From the NCBI GenBank assembly GCA_903858075.1, contig CAIOHI010000118.1, forward strand, positions 1-5,333: a stretch of 5,333 nucleotides of DNA, read 5' to 3'. The translations under genes were made by a program, and so were the position numbers. Under the pieces are notes generated by a model. The model saw only the letters and a list, made by a program, of their open reading frames with translations, was not told the DNA's origin and made no database searches. Below, piece after piece: positions 1 to 5,333 of this stretch. This DNA is from an uncultured Actinomycetes bacterium (lineage in GTDB: Bacteria > Actinomycetota > Acidimicrobiia > Acidimicrobiales > Ilumatobacteraceae). Positions within the stretch are counted from its first letter, which is position 1; every line of letters starts with the position of its first letter.

Positions 1-618
1 AACTATAAGAAGCAGTTGTTGCGCATTCAGGCCGACAAGAACTCCGATTCATGGAACGATGTCCACGACGACATCTTCAGTGAGGAATTCCTGCTCACGC
101 GCCCGCTTTTGGAAGCAATTCGGTCAGAAGACCCAGTTGTTCTGCTCATCGACGAAGTTGACCGTGTTGAAATGGAAACGGAAGCATTGCTGCTTGAAAT
201 TTTGAGCGAGTACCAAGTGTCTATTCCGGAACTTGGCACCATCACTGCAAAGCAAATTCCGCTGGTATTTCTTACATCCAACAATACGCGTGAGCTGTCA
301 GAAGCCTTAAAGCGTCGTTGCCTGTACCTACACGTTGACTACCCAGACCTTGAGCGTGAAAAACTCATTGTCCTCACCAAGGTAGAAGGAATTACAGAGC
401 ATCTCGCCGATCAAATTGCGCGCATTGTTCGTAATATTCGTCAGCTCGATCTGAAGAAGTCACCATCAGTGAGTGAAACCCTCGACTGGGCTCGCACATT
501 GATGCTCTTGGGCATTGAGCACATCGATGCTGAACAAGCAAAAGAGACGTTGCATATTTTGCTCAAATACCAGACCGACATCGCCAAAGCGGTGAAGGAA
601 CTGTCTTCAGACAAATAG
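1..618 (+). CDS. MoxR-family AAA+ ATPase (5' partial)
   Basis: This is the C-terminal 205 residues of a cytoplasmic AAA+ ATPase. The frame is open from base 1, and the first residues (NYKKQ) read straight into the conserved body, so the true start and the Walker A loop lie upstream. Residue numbers here count from the window start. Walker B is LLIDEVDR, with Asp51 and Glu52 as Mg2+-binding and catalytic acids. Sensor 1 is TSNN (Asn94/Asn95), and the ALKRRC segment (Arg105/Arg106) carries the likely arginine finger. The helical lid follows, ending in a conserved TLDWA-type segment. Members of this family are about 280-300 residues long, so roughly 80 are missing. MoxR ATPases power remodelling or metal-cofactor insertion together with a VWA partner, and such a partner starts 12 nt downstream. 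The family call is strong. The client protein is unknown, and a CoxD-like role is only one option. Confidence 0.93.
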   Translation, partial: NYKKQLLRIQADKNSDSWNDVHDDIFSEEFLLTRPLLEAIRSEDPVVLLIDEVDRVEMETEALLLEILSEYQVSIPELGTITAKQIPLVFLTSNNTRELSEALKRRCLYLHVDYPDLEREKLIVLTKVEGITEHLADQIARIVRNIRQLDLKKSPSVSETLDWARTLMLLGIEHIDAEQAKETLHILLKYQTDIAKAVKELSSDK

Positions 619-630
619 GAACTACAACAC

Positions 631-2061
631 ATGCTCGATTTGATGGCAGGTTTCGTCGCGGAGTTGCGTAGTGCAGGTCTGCCCGTCAGCCTGACCGAAA
701 ACCTCGATGCGATGGAGGCAATTCGCCAAATTCCTATTGAAGACCGTGATGCATTCAAATATGCACTTGGTGCAACTTTGGTGAAGAACTCTGCTCACTG
801 GAAAGCATTCGAAACAGTTTTCGAGGTCTATTTTTCTCTGCGTGGTCCTGAATATTCCATCAAAGATGAAGACTCGCCCGATGAGTTTTGGCGTGAGATG
901 CAAGACCAAATGCGTCAGGGTGAAGGCAAGGGTGGCGGTGGCGCCATGGATTCATTAACGCAAGAAGAGATGATGAATCTCCTCATGCGTGCGCTCATGA
1001 ATGGCGACCAAGCCATGATGCGTGCAATGGCTCGCCAAGCAGTTCAACGCTTTGCTGGCATGGAGCCGGGTCGGCCCGTTGGCGGAACCTATTACCTCTA
1101 TCGCACACTGCGTAACCTCGACCTTGAAAACATGCTCGACAAACTGCAAGATGCTCAGCGTGAAGCTGCTTCTGAACCGTTAACCGATCTTGAAGAGCGC
1201 CTCAATAAAGATGAGATCGAAAGTCGCATCGAGAAATTTAAGCAAGAAATTGAAGCGGAAATTCGGCGCAAACTTGTGGCCGACCGTGGTGCCGAGGCAA
1301 TGGCAAAAACGCTCCGTAAGCCGCTTCCTGAAGATGTTGAATTCATGCATGCCAGCCGCGATGAGATGGCCAACCTAAAAAAAGCGTTGTATCCGTTAAC
1401 GCGTAAAATTGCAGCGCGTCTCACGCGTAAACGTCGCAAGGGTCGCAAGGGCCCACTCGATTTCCGCAGCACGGTACGCCACTCATTGGCATACGGCGGC
1501 GTGCCTGCCGAGCCAAAGTTCCGTTCCCCTCGGCCATCGAAGCCAGAGTTGATGGTGGTTGCCGATATATCGGGCAGTGTGGCTGCCTTTGCCCGTTTCA
1601 CTTTGATGTTGGTTTACGCCCTGCAGGGCCAGTTCTCTAAAGTGCGGTCGTTTGTATTTATCGACGGGCTCGACGAGGTAACGGAATACTTCAAGTCAAC
1701 CGAAGATATTGCTGAAGCAATTCAGCGGGTAAACACTGAAGCCGATGTGGTGTGGGTCGATGGGCACAGCGACTACGGCCATGCCTTTGAAGTGTTCTGG
1801 GAAAAGTATGGCCGCGATGTGAATGCCAAAACCACAGTGCTATTGCTCGGCGATGCGCGCAACAACTATCACGCAGCACAAAGTTGGGTCGTCAAAGAAA
1901 TTAAAAAGAGCGCCAAAAATGTGTACTGGCTCAACCCTGAACCACGTTCATATTGGAACACGGGCGACTCCATTGTTGGTGAGTACGGAAACCACACCGA
2001 CGGCGTATATGAATGTCGCAACTTGCGTCAGCTTGAAGCCTTTGTCGAGAAGTTGGTATGA
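631..2061 (+). CDS. VWA-domain protein, CoxE-like
   Basis: A 476-residue cytoplasmic protein, the expected partner of the MoxR ATPase just upstream. Residues 1-75 form the N-terminal domain typical of this family, starting MLDLMAGFVAELRSAGLPVS. Next come an acidic stretch, a Gly-rich linker (99-104), a long charged helical region (about 184-220, probably coiled coil) and a strongly basic patch near 263-274. The VWA domain covers about 305-476. Its metal-ion-dependent adhesion site (MIDAS) is D312-x-S314-x-S316, with Ser380-Asp381 in GHSDYG and Asp408 in LGDARNN as likely further metal ligands. The C-terminal LNPEPRSYW and TGDS segments fit CoxE-like proteins. The chosen ATG matches the usual family start, and AGGA (617-620) lies 10 nt before it. 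In CO-oxidising bacteria CoxE acts with CoxD on the CO dehydrogenase active site. Many homologues lie outside cox clusters, so the role here is open. Confidence 0.92.
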   Translation: MLDLMAGFVAELRSAGLPVSLTENLDAMEAIRQIPIEDRDAFKYALGATLVKNSAHWKAFETVFEVYFSLRGPEYSIKDEDSPDEFWREMQDQMRQGEGKGGGGAMDSLTQEEMMNLLMRALMNGDQAMMRAMARQAVQRFAGMEPGRPVGGTYYLYRTLRNLDLENMLDKLQDAQREAASEPLTDLEERLNKDEIESRIEKFKQEIEAEIRRKLVADRGAEAMAKTLRKPLPEDVEFMHASRDEMANLKKALYPLTRKIAARLTRKRRKGRKGPLDFRSTVRHSLAYGGVPAEPKFRSPRPSKPELMVVADISGSVAAFARFTLMLVYALQGQFSKVRSFVFIDGLDEVTEYFKSTEDIAEAIQRVNTEADVVWVDGHSDYGHAFEVFWEKYGRDVNAKTTVLLLGDARNNYHAAQSWVVKEIKKSAKNVYWLNPEPRSYWNTGDSIVGEYGNHTDGVYECRNLRQLEAFVEKLV

Positions 2062-2708
2062 GTTCAACGCGTGTCATTCTCATTCGACACGGAGAGTCAC
2101 AAGTAGCTGTCGACAAAATCATCGGCGGATTCCGAACCTGTAATGGATTGTCGGATCTAGGCCGTCGTCAGGCCACTGCACTGGGTAAACGATTTGCCTA
2201 CGAAAATGAACAAGTGCCCGGAACTGTTTCTCCTACGGTGTTCATTGCGAGCCATTTCGCTCGTGCCCAAGAAACTGCACAACTCATTGCACACGGCATA
2301 GGTAACCCTGCCCTCAGAACAGACCCCGAGTTTGGCGAGCATGACCCAGGCCCGTTATGTGACGGCATGCCCTACAGCGATTTCTTGGAAAAGTTTGGGC
2401 ATCGCAACTGGGAAACCGACCCGTACGACGAAACGTACCCAGGTGGGGAAACAGTCGCAGCGTTTCAACTGCGTGTTGGGTCTGCATTGCGGCGTGTTGT
2501 TGATGCGCATCCGGGTGAAACCATTGTCATTTCCTGTCATGCAGGCGTTATCGATACCTGTTTGCGCTACGCATTGCGCGCCGCCCCAACAGGAGAGTTC
2601 GAAGTGCACACCGTGAATACTTCTGTAACGGAAATTGTGCACGTGCGCCCAGGTCGTTGGAAACTTGTGCGGTACAACGACACAGGTCATCTGCTGGGTA
2701 TTCAATAG
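2058..2708 (+). CDS. histidine phosphatase superfamily protein
   Basis: A 216-residue soluble enzyme of the phosphoglycerate mutase-like (branch 1) fold, which transfers phosphate through a phospho-histidine. The nucleophile motif is R10-H11-G12-E13-S14 close to the N-terminus. Arg69 in ASHFARAQETA is the second phosphate-pocket arginine, and His161 in ISCHAG is the second catalytic histidine. The acid donor is probably Asp89 or Glu91, in DPEFGE. The PGGET segment (128-132) and NTSVTEI (187-193) are also typical of the branch. The substrate cannot be told: sugar phosphates, nucleotides, cofactor precursors or phosphoproteins are all possible, and a true mutase looks less likely than a phosphatase. 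The ATG overlaps the VWA stop codon in ATGA, and the only upstream purine stretch is the weak GAGAAG, so translation probably depends on ribosomes finishing the VWA gene. Confidence 0.9.
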   Translation: MSSTRVILIRHGESQVAVDKIIGGFRTCNGLSDLGRRQATALGKRFAYENEQVPGTVSPTVFIASHFARAQETAQLIAHGIGNPALRTDPEFGEHDPGPLCDGMPYSDFLEKFGHRNWETDPYDETYPGGETVAAFQLRVGSALRRVVDAHPGETIVISCHAGVIDTCLRYALRAAPTGEFEVHTVNTSVTEIVHVRPGRWKLVRYNDTGHLLGIQ

Positions 2709-2770
2709 CAATCTGTCTTATTGGTTTAAGATGATCCCTATCGCGGCATGCGAAAACGTAAGGGAGCGCT
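2709..2770 (+). promoter_or_regulatory. intergenic gap, possible SDR operon promoter
   Basis: This is the longest non-coding stretch in the window (62 nt) and separates the MoxR/VWA/phosphatase group from the oxidoreductase group, so any internal promoter would most naturally lie here. A TAAGAT hexamer at 2727-2732 fits the TAnnnT form of a -10 box, but no good -35 box sits 16-18 nt upstream of it. No stem followed by a T run is present, so there is no intrinsic terminator and read-through from the left group is quite possible. Confidence 0.3.
2761..2766 (+). promoter_or_regulatory. Shine-Dalgarno site of the SDR gene
   Basis: AGGGAG lies 4 nt before the ATG at 2771. It supports that ATG as the start and independent translation initiation of the SDR gene. 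The spacing is slightly short, although GGAG-type cores at 4-5 nt do work. Confidence 0.6.
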
Positions 2771-3577
2771 ATGGGTACATTGTCTGGAAAAGTTGCAGTT
2801 GTCATTGGTGGACATTCAGGATTCGGTGAGGCAATTGTTCAGCGCCTTCATCGCGAAGGAGCGCAAATTGCCATCGCAGCGCGACGTATAGACGTTGTTA
2901 ATGCTGCTGCAAGTGCAGTAGGCGGCAAGGGCTACCAGTGCGATATTACGAACAACGACGATATTGCAGCGTTAATTCAGAGTGTGGAAAAAGATTTCGG
3001 CAAAATTGATATTGCGGTGAACTGTGCGGGCTACGAGCAAAGCACTCCAATAGCTGAACTCACTCCCGAGAAACTTGTTGCAATGCAGGCGGTTCAATTC
3101 ACGGGTGCCATTTATTGCATGCAACATTTTGGAAACTCAATGGCTGCATCGGGTGGTGGCGCATTTTTGTCAATCTCGTCTCAAACTGCTCATAGTCCAG
3201 CCGTTGGGTTGGCGGCGTATGGAAGTTCAAAAGCCGGTGTTGAATATGCAACCAAAATTGCAGCGGTGGAGTATGGCCCAAAGGGCGTGAGGTTCAATTG
3301 CGTGGCAGCTGGGCTCATTGAAACACCAATGACTTCCCGCGTATTTAAAGTTGACTATGTTGTTCAAGCTCTCACCGAACTCACGCCAGTGCGGCACATG
3401 GGGGCAAGTGAAGATATTGCTAAGGCTGCATACTTCTTTTGTAGCGATGAGGCCCGTTTCATTACTGGCCAAACATTGTGTGTCGATGGTGGAGCCTCAC
3501 TACACGGGCTTCCCACGGCTCTTCATTATGCCGATGCGGCGCGGCGCATGGCCGAGAAACCTTCCGACAGCAAATAA
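2771..3577 (+). CDS. SDR-family NAD(P)-dependent oxidoreductase
   Basis: A 268-residue cytosolic enzyme of the classical short-chain dehydrogenase/reductase type, which interconverts an alcohol and a ketone or aldehyde with NAD(P)(H). The Rossmann dinucleotide motif is G13-xxx-G17-F-G19. Asp58 in CDIT should contact the adenine, and the NCAG motif is at 84-87. The active site has Ser137 and Y150-GSS-K154, with Ser exactly 13 residues before Tyr, as expected. The C-terminal GQTLCVDGG (233-241) is the standard end of the fold. Three usually conserved positions differ: Ile12 where the motif usually has Thr, Gln109 where the tetrad Asn usually sits, and Ala180 where a PG motif is usual. Arg38/Arg39 after the second strand hint at NADP(H), but this is weak. 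The gene ends 5 nt before the GMC oxidoreductase and is surely co-transcribed with it. The substrate is unknown. Confidence 0.92.
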   Translation: MGTLSGKVAVVIGGHSGFGEAIVQRLHREGAQIAIAARRIDVVNAAASAVGGKGYQCDITNNDDIAALIQSVEKDFGKIDIAVNCAGYEQSTPIAELTPEKLVAMQAVQFTGAIYCMQHFGNSMAASGGGAFLSISSQTAHSPAVGLAAYGSSKAGVEYATKIAAVEYGPKGVRFNCVAAGLIETPMTSRVFKVDYVVQALTELTPVRHMGASEDIAKAAYFFCSDEARFITGQTLCVDGGASLHGLPTALHYADAARRMAEKPSDSK

Positions 3578-3582
3578 GCGTC

Positions 3583-4995
3583 ATGTCACGAATTGCTGTT
3601 GTGGGTGCTGGCCCAGCAGGCTGTGTTGTTACACACCGCTTGGTGAACGCCGGCTGCACGGTAGTTCTGTTCGAGCAGGGTGTAGGGCTTGATAGTGCGC
3701 ACTCTGCTCGCAGCTCTATGCATTTTTCAGATGCACTGAAAGTAAATGAACTACTCGATAGTTCGAGTTATGTGGTCGACGCTGGTGAGAATGCATTGCC
3801 CTACCTACGTGGTCAAGGCGTTGGCGGCACCTCAGCCATTAACGCGATGGTTCAAACCTGGGGATGTCCAGATGACTACAACCAGTGGGAGCGCATCTAC
3901 GGCTGCACGGGTTGGGGTTGGAGTGCAGTTCGTCAAGAGTTTCAGAATCTGCATATGGGCTCGTCGCGGGTACCGCATCTTGGGGGTTTCTCTCACGATG
4001 TGGTCAATGCTGCGCAGCGCATGGGTGCAGGGGAAGTGCAGCACGGCGCTGCATGTGCCGATGGGGCAGGGTCGGTGGCGCTTTCACAGGTAGATGGCAA
4101 GCGACTCGATGCATTTTCTGCATTTGTGCTTCCGCTGATGCGAAATGCGAATACTGCTGAGCTTCTTGAAGTGCGTACTCAGAGCAAAGTGGAAGCGGTT
4201 TTAATGGAAGGCGCTGTCGCTCAGGGCGTTTCCTTGGCAGACGGTACTGAAGAGCACTTCGACGCTGTCGTCATGTGCGCAGGAGCAATTTGGACCCCGC
4301 TTCTTTTGCTACGTAGTGGCTTGTTTGGCCCTGCGATTGGCCGCAACCTGCAAGACCATCCGTCTGTGTCAATCATTGTGCAGATGGCGCAAAATGTAGA
4401 AGAGGTTGTTCCGGAAGTTACTTCGCTAGTTATCGCTTCGTCCGCAATGGGCGAGAGCAATATTCATCTATTGCCGGTGAACGCAGTAAGCAATGGCAGC
4501 GGAATGCAATTTGCTCAACTTGCAGCTGCAGTAACAAAAGTATCTTCTCGAGGCTTAGTGAAAGAAGTGAATCAGAAAGCAGAAATCTCGCTGTGCTCTC
4601 TTTCCACAAATGACGACGCCGAAGCAATGCGGGCAGCTCTCATTTTGGCCTCAGATGTTTTGGCTTCTGTGAAAGAAAATGGCTCAGTACTGGAATGTTA
4701 TGTAGACAATGAAGGAACGCGCCTGCATGAACTCATCGCCCACGATGAGGCCAGCATGATGAAATTTGTGCAAAGGCAATTGGGTGCTTACTCTCACGCC
4801 TCGGGAACCTGCGCTATGGGCGATACGGAAAGTGATCGTGCCGCAGTGAATGCCGCCGGGGCGGTCTTTAACGTACGTCAACTATGGGTAGCCGATGCTT
4901 CTGTTTTCCCCGATATTCCTCGCGCAGCAACGCAATTGCCTACCATGATGGTGGCAAGTCGCATCGCACGCGGCATTGCCCAACAACTTGCGTAA
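3583..4995 (+). CDS. GMC-family FAD-dependent oxidoreductase
   Basis: A 470-residue glucose-methanol-choline oxidoreductase, which oxidises an alcohol group using FAD. The FAD-binding motif VVGAGPAG (6-13) and Glu31, for the ribose, are at the N-terminus. The first family signature is the RGQGVGGTSAINAM stretch (76-89), and the second is around CAGAIWTPLLLLRSG (232-246), followed by GRNLQDHP (253-260). The C-terminal catalytic His405 lies in SHASGTCAMG. The second active-site residue, usually Asn or His, appears to be Gln451 (ATQLPTM). At 470 residues it is somewhat shorter than many members (500-560), with a compact substrate domain. The frame runs open further upstream, but the ATG at 3583 is chosen because the FAD motif begins directly after it and the preceding 35 codons overlap the SDR gene. 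There is no signal peptide. It resembles MftG-like and choline-dehydrogenase-like enzymes only in general terms, and its electron acceptor is unknown. Confidence 0.92.
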   Translation: MSRIAVVGAGPAGCVVTHRLVNAGCTVVLFEQGVGLDSAHSARSSMHFSDALKVNELLDSSSYVVDAGENALPYLRGQGVGGTSAINAMVQTWGCPDDYNQWERIYGCTGWGWSAVRQEFQNLHMGSSRVPHLGGFSHDVVNAAQRMGAGEVQHGAACADGAGSVALSQVDGKRLDAFSAFVLPLMRNANTAELLEVRTQSKVEAVLMEGAVAQGVSLADGTEEHFDAVVMCAGAIWTPLLLLRSGLFGPAIGRNLQDHPSVSIIVQMAQNVEEVVPEVTSLVIASSAMGESNIHLLPVNAVSNGSGMQFAQLAAAVTKVSSRGLVKEVNQKAEISLCSLSTNDDAEAMRAALILASDVLASVKENGSVLECYVDNEGTRLHELIAHDEASMMKFVQRQLGAYSHASGTCAMGDTESDRAAVNAAGAVFNVRQLWVADASVFPDIPRAATQLPTMMVASRIARGIAQQLA

Positions 4996-5000
4996 ATTCT

Positions 5001-5007
5001 GAAAGGG
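5001..5007 (+). promoter_or_regulatory. Shine-Dalgarno site deciding a GTG start
   Basis: GAAAGGG lies 6 nt before the GTG at 5014. There is no ATG in this frame between the preceding stop and the window end, so this purine run is the main support for the GTG start of the last gene. Confidence 0.6.
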
Positions 5008-5013
5008 TTCACT

Positions 5014-5333
5014 GTGTCATTAATTGGCTTATTTCGTAAATCACGGAATCGTGAATGGCGTAAACCAGGCCATGAAACGCATGAAATTCTGCTGTCGGCA
5101 AACGACCCAAATGCTGAAGAATTTGCGCAGGCGTTACGCGCAGTAAATGTAGATGTTTGTGTGCTTCCCAACATCAATAAGTGGCTTGAAGAAACCGTTG
5201 CGGTACGAGCAATTGCCAATGATGGGAAAAAGTATCAAGCCCGTATTGCAATTGTTCGTGGTGCGCCCTCGGGTGAACTTGCCTTGCAGGTGGCAGGAGT
5301 TTTGTCAATCGCTTTTGCTAGTAAATTTACGCA
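5014..5333 (+). CDS. unrecognised protein (3' partial, GTG start)
   Basis: The frame stays open for 106 codons from the GTG to the window end, with a good ribosome site 6 nt upstream and an 18-nt gap after the GMC gene, so it looks like the next gene of the same operon. I do not recognise the family. The N-terminus is short, basic and amphipathic (SLIGLFRKSRNREWRK), which could lie against a membrane or nucleic acid, but it is not a signal peptide. The rest alternates charged and hydrophobic residues like a small alpha/beta domain: EILLSAND, then helix AEEFAQALRA, strand VDVCVLPN, strand YQARIAIVRGAP, and a more hydrophobic helix near residues 88-103 (LALQVAGVLSIAFASK). The codon pattern matches its neighbours. 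It is probably a real hypothetical protein; nothing seen gives a function. Confidence 0.72.
   Translation, partial: MSLIGLFRKSRNREWRKPGHETHEILLSANDPNAEEFAQALRAVNVDVCVLPNINKWLEETVAVRAIANDGKKYQARIAIVRGAPSGELALQVAGVLSIAFASKFT

Noticed and set aside
1155..1601. 148-codon open frame on the minus strand inside the VWA gene
   Set aside because: It lies fully opposite the helical and VWA-start regions of a well-supported gene, and its translation is Ser/Arg-rich low-complexity sequence of the kind produced by antisense reading. No domain is visible.
1823..2143. 106-codon + strand open frame bridging the VWA and phosphatase genes
   Set aside because: It runs out of frame through the conserved LGDARNN and RHGES regions of two real genes, and its translation has no domain character.
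2743..2755. Small inverted repeat TCGC-GGCAT-GCGA in the 62-nt gap
   Set aside because: The stem is only 4 bp and no T run follows, so it does not qualify as a terminator. It is too short to call an operator.
3478..3582. N-terminal 35-codon extension of the GMC frame
   Set aside because: It overlaps the conserved VDGG end of the SDR gene, and the FAD-binding strand starts immediately after the ATG at 3583. The extension would put a Trp/Arg/Cys-rich tail before a motif that is normally N-terminal.
4878..5219. 113-codon open frame on the minus strand across the GMC end and the last gene
   Set aside because: It overlaps the conserved GMC C-terminus and the well-initiated + strand gene. Its Ser/Ala/Arg-rich translation has no recognisable motif.

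Overview
The window is a compact block of six genes on the + strand and nothing convincing on the other. Four are complete. The first is cut at its 5' end by the window start and the last is cut at its 3' end by the window end. The dense packing (gaps of 12, -4, 62, 5 and 18 nt), roughly balanced base composition, a GTG start and the family signatures of the MoxR and CoxE-like proteins suggest an actinobacterium, perhaps an aquatic Acidimicrobiia-type lineage. That placement is an impression from protein resemblance and has not been tested.

Left half (1-2708): the C-terminal three quarters of a MoxR-type AAA+ ATPase, a von Willebrand factor A (VWA) protein of the CoxE type, and a histidine-phosphatase-superfamily enzyme whose ATG overlaps the VWA stop codon (ATGA). 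MoxR ATPases and VWA proteins normally work together as a chaperone or metal-insertion machine. The CoxD/CoxE pair that matures molybdenum CO dehydrogenase is the best known example, but no CO dehydrogenase subunit gene lies in this window, so the client is unknown. The phosphatase looks translationally coupled to the VWA gene.

Right half (2709-5333): after a 62-nt gap, the largest in the window, comes a second tight cluster. It holds a classical short-chain dehydrogenase/reductase (SDR), a 470-residue FAD-dependent GMC oxidoreductase starting 5 nt later, and after 18 nt the start of an unrecognised protein with a GTG start and a good Shine-Dalgarno sequence. The SDR and GMC enzymes plausibly act on the same or successive alcohol/carbonyl substrates; the substrate cannot be read from the sequence.

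No RNA gene, mobile element, CRISPR array, convincing terminator or large repeat was seen. The most interesting details are an Asn-to-Gln change at a catalytic-site position in both oxidoreductases, the coupling of a phosphatase to a MoxR/VWA pair, and the unidentified last gene. I did not find a clear new multi-gene system.
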